DNA of 64,000 nt, taken from Cephalotus follicularis. Taxonomy: Eukaryota; Streptophyta; Magnoliopsida; Oxalidales; Cephalotaceae. The notes under the pieces were generated by a model. It was given only the letters and a program-made list of their open reading frames with translations. It made no database searches and was not told where the DNA came from. The stretch is taken from contig BDDD01001492.1 of assembly GCA_001972305.1 (NCBI GenBank), forward strand, positions 62,001 through 126,000. Direction: 5' to 3'. Below are positions 58,880 to 64,000 of the stretch, piece after piece (position 1 is the first letter of the stretch; every line of letters begins with the position of its first letter). A program made the position numbers and the translations under genes.

Positions 58880-59230
58880 TGGGACGACATTATACCTAAA
58901 TTAGGTGTCATCCAAACTATCGTATTTGTGAATTATGTTTTTCAAATTCAACCGATAAATTTGATGATCTATTTGTTTAAGATTATGCATATAAATTTTG
59001 AAGTCAATTAAATATTTTTAATTATTTTATTTGCAGATGAAAAGTTTAATTGTTCTATAATTTACTCATAAATAATAAAATATTATCTTATTTAATATAT
59101 ATTTATAGATATCTGATTGATTTGAAAATTTGCATGAGTAATCAATATTAATAGAATATCAAATCCAATTGTTGGATTTGAAAAATATTATTCATAAGTA
59201 TTGTAATTAGGGTAACGTTGATATTTCATA
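58880..59230. repeat. Foldback element E (cluster copy 1)
   Basis: The left arm contains 'ATTATGTTTTTCAAATTCAA' then CCGATAAATTTGATGATCTA; the right arm has the inverse, 'TATCAAATCCAATTGTTGGA' then TTTGAAAAATATTATTCAT. The outer parts and centre ('ATAATTTACTCATAAATAAT') match the copy at 19.74 kb. Confidence 0.7.
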
Positions 59231-59244
59231 TGTATAATATATAT

Positions 59245-59552
59245 AATTTTTATTTTAATTGCCAGACCTACGGATCATATTTCATCAATTCAACCGTTGG
59301 ATTAGATGTTCTACATATATAAAATATAAATGTCAATTTTTAAGCAATTTAAATATTTTTAGATCATTTATTAAATATGTTATTCTTTTACACTATATGA
59401 GAAAATTATAAAACGGTTGAATTTTTTAAGAAAAGATGAAATAGTAAGAGATTTTTAATTAATTTAAAGTTTGACATGTTAGATATATATATATATATAT
59501 AAAGCATTTAATTTAACGGTTAGATGATGAAATATGATCCGTTAGATGTTAT
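59245..59552. repeat. Foldback element F (cluster copy 2)
   Basis: Left arm 'GCCAGACCTACGGATCATAT', then TTCATCAATTCAACCGTTGG. Right arm 'TAACGGTTAGATGATGAAAT', then ATGATCCGTTAG. Same subtype as the copy at 10.38 kb. No ORF. Confidence 0.75.
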
Positions 59553-59900
59553 ATCACCTAAAAACGACATGTTTGCGAGTTATATTTTACAAATCTGACT
59601 ATTATATTTGATAATCCATTCGTGTAAATCATATATATCAATTTTGAAGAGAATTGAAATTCTCCAACCATTTTATTATTGTATAACAATTTTAACATTT
59701 AAGCTAGTTTTTTCTCAAATCTAGTTATAACGGTCCAGATTGTTATATGAAAACGAAATAGTTACAAATATTCGATCGACTTAAAAATTTGTAAATATGA
59801 TCTACGTATATGGATTATCAAACCCAACAATCCGATTTATAAAATATAATTTATAAACATGTCATTTTTAGGTTATCCAGCACATCTAAGATGATTTAGT
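59553..59900. repeat. Foldback element G (cluster copy 3)
   Basis: Left arm 'CCTAAAAACGACATGTTTGC' then GAGTTATATTTTACAAATCT; the right arm is the inverse, 'GATTTATAAAATATAATTTA', then AACATGTCATTTTTAGG. It directly abuts copy F. Confidence 0.75.
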
Positions 59901-59939
59901 ATATTCACTTTTCCTATATATAGAAAAGTGAATATGTTC

Positions 59940-60215
59940 AATCACCTTATATGCTAGATTACCTAAAAATAACATGCTTACGAGTTATATTTTACAAATC
60001 TAACCGTTTTATTAGATCATACATATTAATTTTGAAGATAATATAAATTTTTTAACTATTTCATTATCATATAACAATTTTAACAGTTAAGTTGTTATAT
60101 GAAAATGAAATAGTTAGAAGTATTCATTCGACTTGATGAACTATCAAACCTAACGGTCTGATTTATAAAATAAAACTTGTAATCATGCCGTTTTTAGGTG
60201 ATCTAGCACGATCCA
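59940..60215. repeat. Foldback element H (cluster copy 4)
   Basis: Same subtype as G: 'CCTAAAAATAACATGCTTAC' at the left and 'ATCATGCCGTTTTTAGGTGA' at the right, with shorter arms, so probably an internally deleted relative. Confidence 0.7.
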
Positions 60216-60242
60216 ACAAATAAGTTGATCCGACATATTCAC

Positions 60243-60245
60243 TTT

Positions 60246-60281
<36 letters not shown>
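60243..60281. repeat. (TA)n microsatellite
   Basis: An uninterrupted TA run of more than 30 bp between foldback copies H and I. Its inverse symmetry could help extrude a cruciform. Confidence 0.9.
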
Positions 60282-60283
<2 letters not shown>

Positions 60284-60288
60284 AAAGA

Positions 60289-60662
60289 AAATATCCTTGT
60301 CATGAGACACAAATTTGTGTCCTTTTCACTTAGTTTAATTACCAGACCTACGGATCGTGTTTCATAAATCCAACCGTTGAAAAAAAATGTTTTATATGTA
60401 TAGCTATAGTATGTCAAATGTCAAATTAATTGAAAATCTCTAACTACTTCATTTTTCTTAAAAAACTCAATCCTTTTATAATTTTCTTATTTAGCCTAAA
60501 AGAATATAAAATAATAGCTTATTTGACGAATGATTGCGAGATATTCAAATAAGCTAGAAACTGACATACAAATTTGATATAAGTAGAACATTTAATTAAA
60601 CGTTTAGATTCTTAAAATATAATATAGAGATATAAAATCTAATTGACAAGAACATAAACTTG
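60289..60662. repeat. Foldback element I (cluster copy 5)
   Basis: Left: 'CTTGTCATGAGACACAAATT', 'TACCAGACCTACGGATCGTG', 'ATCCAACCGTTG'. Right: 'TAAACGTTTAGATTCTTAAA', then 'TTGACAAGAACATAAACTTG'. Same 'ACCTACGGATC' subtype as B and F, more diverged in the right arm. Confidence 0.65.
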
Positions 60663-61668
60663 TGTTATATAGATATATAAGAGTAATTATACCATAGTAA
60701 CAAAACTGTAATAAATGTTTATGTGTGAAACCAAACCATTAATTGGGGACATTATATGCTTTGAGTACTCGGGTGACATTAATCTCACGCCCAAAGAATG
60801 TAACATATTTCTCACTTATGATCAACAGCGTCGAAATCAGGAATTCGATCATGGAGCTGCTGTCGTCTGAGATTAACGTAAAAATTTCATTAGTGCCTAA
60901 TGTAAAATTAAGAATTTTTTATTATTGATTGAGGAGAGAATAATTAATAGATGATCTTTAATGATAGGATGATAAATAATATTTAACAATATTAATGATA
61001 AAGAGGTCGTGGGGTCACTGAAGTGACCCTTTTTAGTAGTGGTGGGCATAGTCAATGAGAAAAAAAAAATCTCTAAAATATGTTTGTTAACCGATTTATG
61101 ATAAAAGCATATACATTTATAATTCTATGTTCCTACAAAATAGGAGAGAAATAAGTAGTTGGATAAAATAAACATCAATGGGCCATGGCATTCATTAAAA
61201 GAATGTTAACTAACAGTAATAAACAGTTGGCCTTCATTTTCTTAATTAATCTCCAAAATTTCATCTTGAAAAAGTCATATCACCAACCTTGTTTCACTCC
61301 TATTCAATCAACTTGCGTCCACAATTTTCCTCATAATATTTGGGATCTCCAAACACATGTCCATCATTCACCAGCTCAATACAAGCCAAACCCAATTTGC
61401 ACCACTGCAAAAAAAAAGGGCAAAAATCAGTTATAATCTGATATAAAATTTTACTGTTGTATAAAACATAACAAACACTTTGTTTTTCTCTCATTTGTCT
61501 GAGGCATTCTATAACAACAACAAAACCCTGTAGGTGCTTTCATGTTATACACTTGATTGCTCCTCCTCAGACACAACTTGATAAATAAACAAATAAATAT
61601 CACAATCTTGTTATTATCTTCAAAAAGTTTCCTGGTTTTTTGGGATCTTTTAGAAGAAGACAATAATA
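60663..61668. other. PLIM2 upstream region
   Basis: AT-rich promoter and leader of the LIM gene. Small ORFs here show no recognisable domain. I could not assign specific pollen regulatory motifs by eye. Confidence 0.5.
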
Positions 61669-63683
61669 ATGTCATCTTTCACAGGAACTTTGGACAAGTG
61701 CAAGGCTTGTGATAAGACAGTTTATGTTGTTGATATGTTGTCTCTTGAAGGAATGCCTTACCACAAATCTTGCTTCAAATGCAGCCATTGCAAAGGAACC
61801 CTTGTGGTATATTATGTCTTCCCTTCTAAGTTATATAGTGCTCTCATTCTTTTGACCAACTTTGTGTAAAATTTTCAATGCTTACAACAATAGGCTTATA
61901 ATAGATATGGTTGTTGACAAAGTTGTATCTTTCTTACATTTCCATATTGTCTACTTAATAGATGAGCAATTACTCATCCATGGATGGAGTCCTCTACTGC
62001 AAGCCTCATTTTGAGCAACTTTTCAAGGAATCTGGTAATTTCAGCAAGAATTTTCAAACAGGTAATGAAGACCACTTGTTATGTTTCCTTCTTACCTTTG
62101 GATTATCTTGTCTTTTGAAACATTTTTAAGTGTCATGTCTCCTAAGCTAACCAATTTTTGTTTCATGATGGACATGCATATGTTATAGCTGGCAAATCTG
62201 AGAAGCAGTATGAGCTGGTATGTTTATAGTTTTACTCTTTCACTCTTGTATATGCTTAATAATACGTATTTGGGGGTCTTATTAAATAAAAGCATTAGTA
62301 TTAATTAGACTAATGTGGCATTTTGAAACCGTCCTAACGGAAGAAATGCTAAACGTAGAGGAGATAGCAGCGCAGTCGAGGGGTCGAAACTAAAATACAG
62401 AAAGAGAAAAAGGAGAATTCTGTTTTTATTTCTGTTCAAATTAAATTAATATACATTAGTGTGGTATATATACACATACAACCATAATTACAAAGATTTG
62501 AATATCACTAAATATTAGGAAATTGATTTGATTTCTCTTAAGAACTAAGTATTTATGGTTGTACCATTAACATCATGAGATTGGTTTGTTGTATCTCTGA
62601 CATCGTGAGATTGATCAGGTTTGGTGCGATCTAATACTTGTTTGTCAATAGAAACAACATGATGTTGCGAAACATCATTGATAATGTTTTGATACCCTAT
62701 CGCGGTTACGATTAACAAAGTTACTCTCCCTAATATGAGGTATTAATTAATCACGTTCAAGTGCCATGGGAGTTGCAAATTTATACTATATCAATTTATG
62801 GCCTCATATTTATTTATTTATTGTACTTTTTATATTTCATAATTGATAACATAAGATTTCTGATAACATCTGTTACAGAATAGAACCCCCAGCAAACTCT
62901 CTTACTTGTTTAGTGGAACCCAAGACAAATGTGCCACTTGCCATAAAACAGTGTACCCTCTGGAGAAGGTTTGTAATTCTACACTATTAGTACTATCATA
63001 AACCGCCATCTATATGTTGTTCTTCTTTTTGATTTTGTTAACCAATATACATACATATAATCTCCACTTATTCTCTGAATATTAAAAGGGTACATGTATA
63101 TTTTATCAATTCACTCTATAGGGCCCGCTTGGTACGTCTCTATGTAATTTCACAAGTTTTTAACACGTAGCATTGAAGTGATACCGACTAATTTTGTACT
63201 GTTTTGCAATCTGACATTGTAGAGTAAGTTTTTATACTGTTGTATAACAATCAATACTAAATATTTCATTTATTCCGTAATTTCAAATGCCTCACTTACT
63301 TATATGCATACCACGAACCCACTTATAGTCAAATAACATAGATGACTAATTAACCAAGTTATTTTGTAGCACCACATAATTGATCACATTTCCTGTAGGT
63401 GACCTTGGAGGGAGAATGTTACCACAAGACATGCTTCAGATGTGCTCATGGAGGGTGTCCTCTTACACACTCATCTTATGCAGCTCTTGATGGTGTCCTC
63501 TACTGCAAGCACCACTTTGCTCAGCTTTTCATGGAGAAAGGAAACTATAGTCATGTACTGCAGGCCGCCTCGCACAAGAGAACTTCCTCGACACCACCTC
63601 CTGAACCAGTTGACGAGGCTACTAATAATCCTGATGAACCTCCTGCTGCAGGCCATGACCAGACAGAGCAGGAGCAATCTTAA
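61669..63683 (+). CDS. PLIM2: Two-LIM-domain actin-binding protein, PLIM2-like
   Basis: Five exons join in phase: 61669-61806, 61962-62061, 62189-62217, 62879-62968 and 63399-63683, giving 213 residues. LIM1 has zinc ligands Cys11, Cys14, His32, Cys35, Cys38, Cys41, Cys59 and His62 with the C-x2-C-x17-H spacing. LIM2 has Cys107, Cys110, His128, Cys131, Cys134, Cys139, Cys155 and His158. The linker TGKSEKQYELNRTPSK-type segment (residues about 79-96) and the acidic Pro/Glu-rich tail (PPPEPVDEATNNPDEPPAAG) are typical of pollen PLIM2 rather than the widely expressed WLIM2. PLIM2 proteins bundle actin filaments, in Arabidopsis in a pH- and calcium-dependent way in pollen tubes (family knowledge). 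Expression in pollen is inferred from subfamily only. Confidence 0.93.
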
Positions 63684-64000
63684 AACACACACACACACAA
63701 GCACATACACTATGGTTTCCTGTTGCCATTTATCTAATTTTTTGGAGTTGTGAGGATCTTTTTATTGGGTTGCAGACCCTCTAATCATGTTGAAATCCTT
63801 GTCTGATTAATTATTACAGTTTGTTTTGGATTTGCTTATCTTATTGATACAAATTGATCCGTACAATGTACTCAATTTTTTACCAACTTAAATTATGCTT
63901 ATAACTTTAGTAGTCAACACTGCCAATGGTCGAAGATTAAACAAAATGAAGGTACTGAATTGCCAACTAATTAATGATTCTCCAAATGATGATTATGGGG
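63684..64000. other. PLIM2 3' UTR and downstream flank
   Basis: Starts with a short ACACAC run just after the stop codon. T-rich sequence follows, consistent with a plant 3' UTR. No further gene before the window ends. Confidence 0.5.

Noticed and set aside
1-64000. tRNA, rRNA or snoRNA genes
   Set aside because: I looked for cloverleaf boxes and conserved cores on both strands and saw none I could support. The GGCGCC stretch near 50.07 kb is a primer-binding site, not a tRNA gene.
1-64000. Biosynthetic gene cluster
   Set aside because: The eight host genes have unrelated functions and mixed strands. The AtuA-family gene alone does not make a terpene cluster.

Overview
This is a nuclear genome window from a flowering plant, most likely a woody core eudicot. 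The genes have many exons joined by GT-AG introns, the spacers are AT-rich, and transposable elements are abundant. Several proteins are plant-specific: remorin, R2R3-MYB, plastid carboxyltransferase alpha and a two-LIM protein. I cannot name the species from sequence alone.

Eight host genes were rebuilt by joining exons in phase. From left to right they are: a GT90 (rumi-like) glycosyltransferase cut by the left edge (-); tRNA adenosine deaminase TAD1 (-); a remorin (+); a MYB17-type subgroup-9 MYB (-); a DHH1/RH8-type DEAD-box helicase (-); the plastid acetyl-CoA carboxylase carboxyltransferase alpha subunit (-); an AtuA/DUF1446 family protein with a C-terminal AtuA-like domain (+); and a pollen-type LIM protein, PLIM2 (+). 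They do unrelated jobs (secretory glycosylation, tRNA editing, membrane nanodomains, epidermal or floral transcription, mRNA decay, fatty-acid synthesis, unknown metabolism, actin bundling) and show no sign of being a cluster.

The spacers are built from mobile DNA. 20.5-21.3 kb and 51.7-52.5 kb hold solo LTRs of the same family as a complete, recently inserted 6.27-kb LTR retrotransposon at 44.87-51.15 kb. That element has gag and pol on the minus strand, lacks protease and integrase, and carries a separate ORF on the opposite strand with its own TATA box. This is the Tat-lineage antisense-ORF arrangement, here in a rearranged, probably non-autonomous form. 25.3-29.3 kb holds LTR-derived and tandemly repeated DNA with a nested 1.9-kb solo LTR. 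A broken LINE-type RNase H lies at 24.7-25.25 kb. Two Harbinger-like elements with TTA target duplications lie at 9.28-10.01 kb, directly upstream of TAD1, and at 56.58-57.51 kb, 12 nt inside an AtuA-gene intron. A family of about 0.3-kb foldback elements recurs through the window, with five copies almost head to tail at 58.9-60.7 kb.

The points most worth checking are the antisense ORF and deletion structure of the retrotransposon, the conserved CTCGGC palindromes in its LTRs, the GC-AG intron in TAD1, the TE against the TAD1 start, and the foldback cluster.
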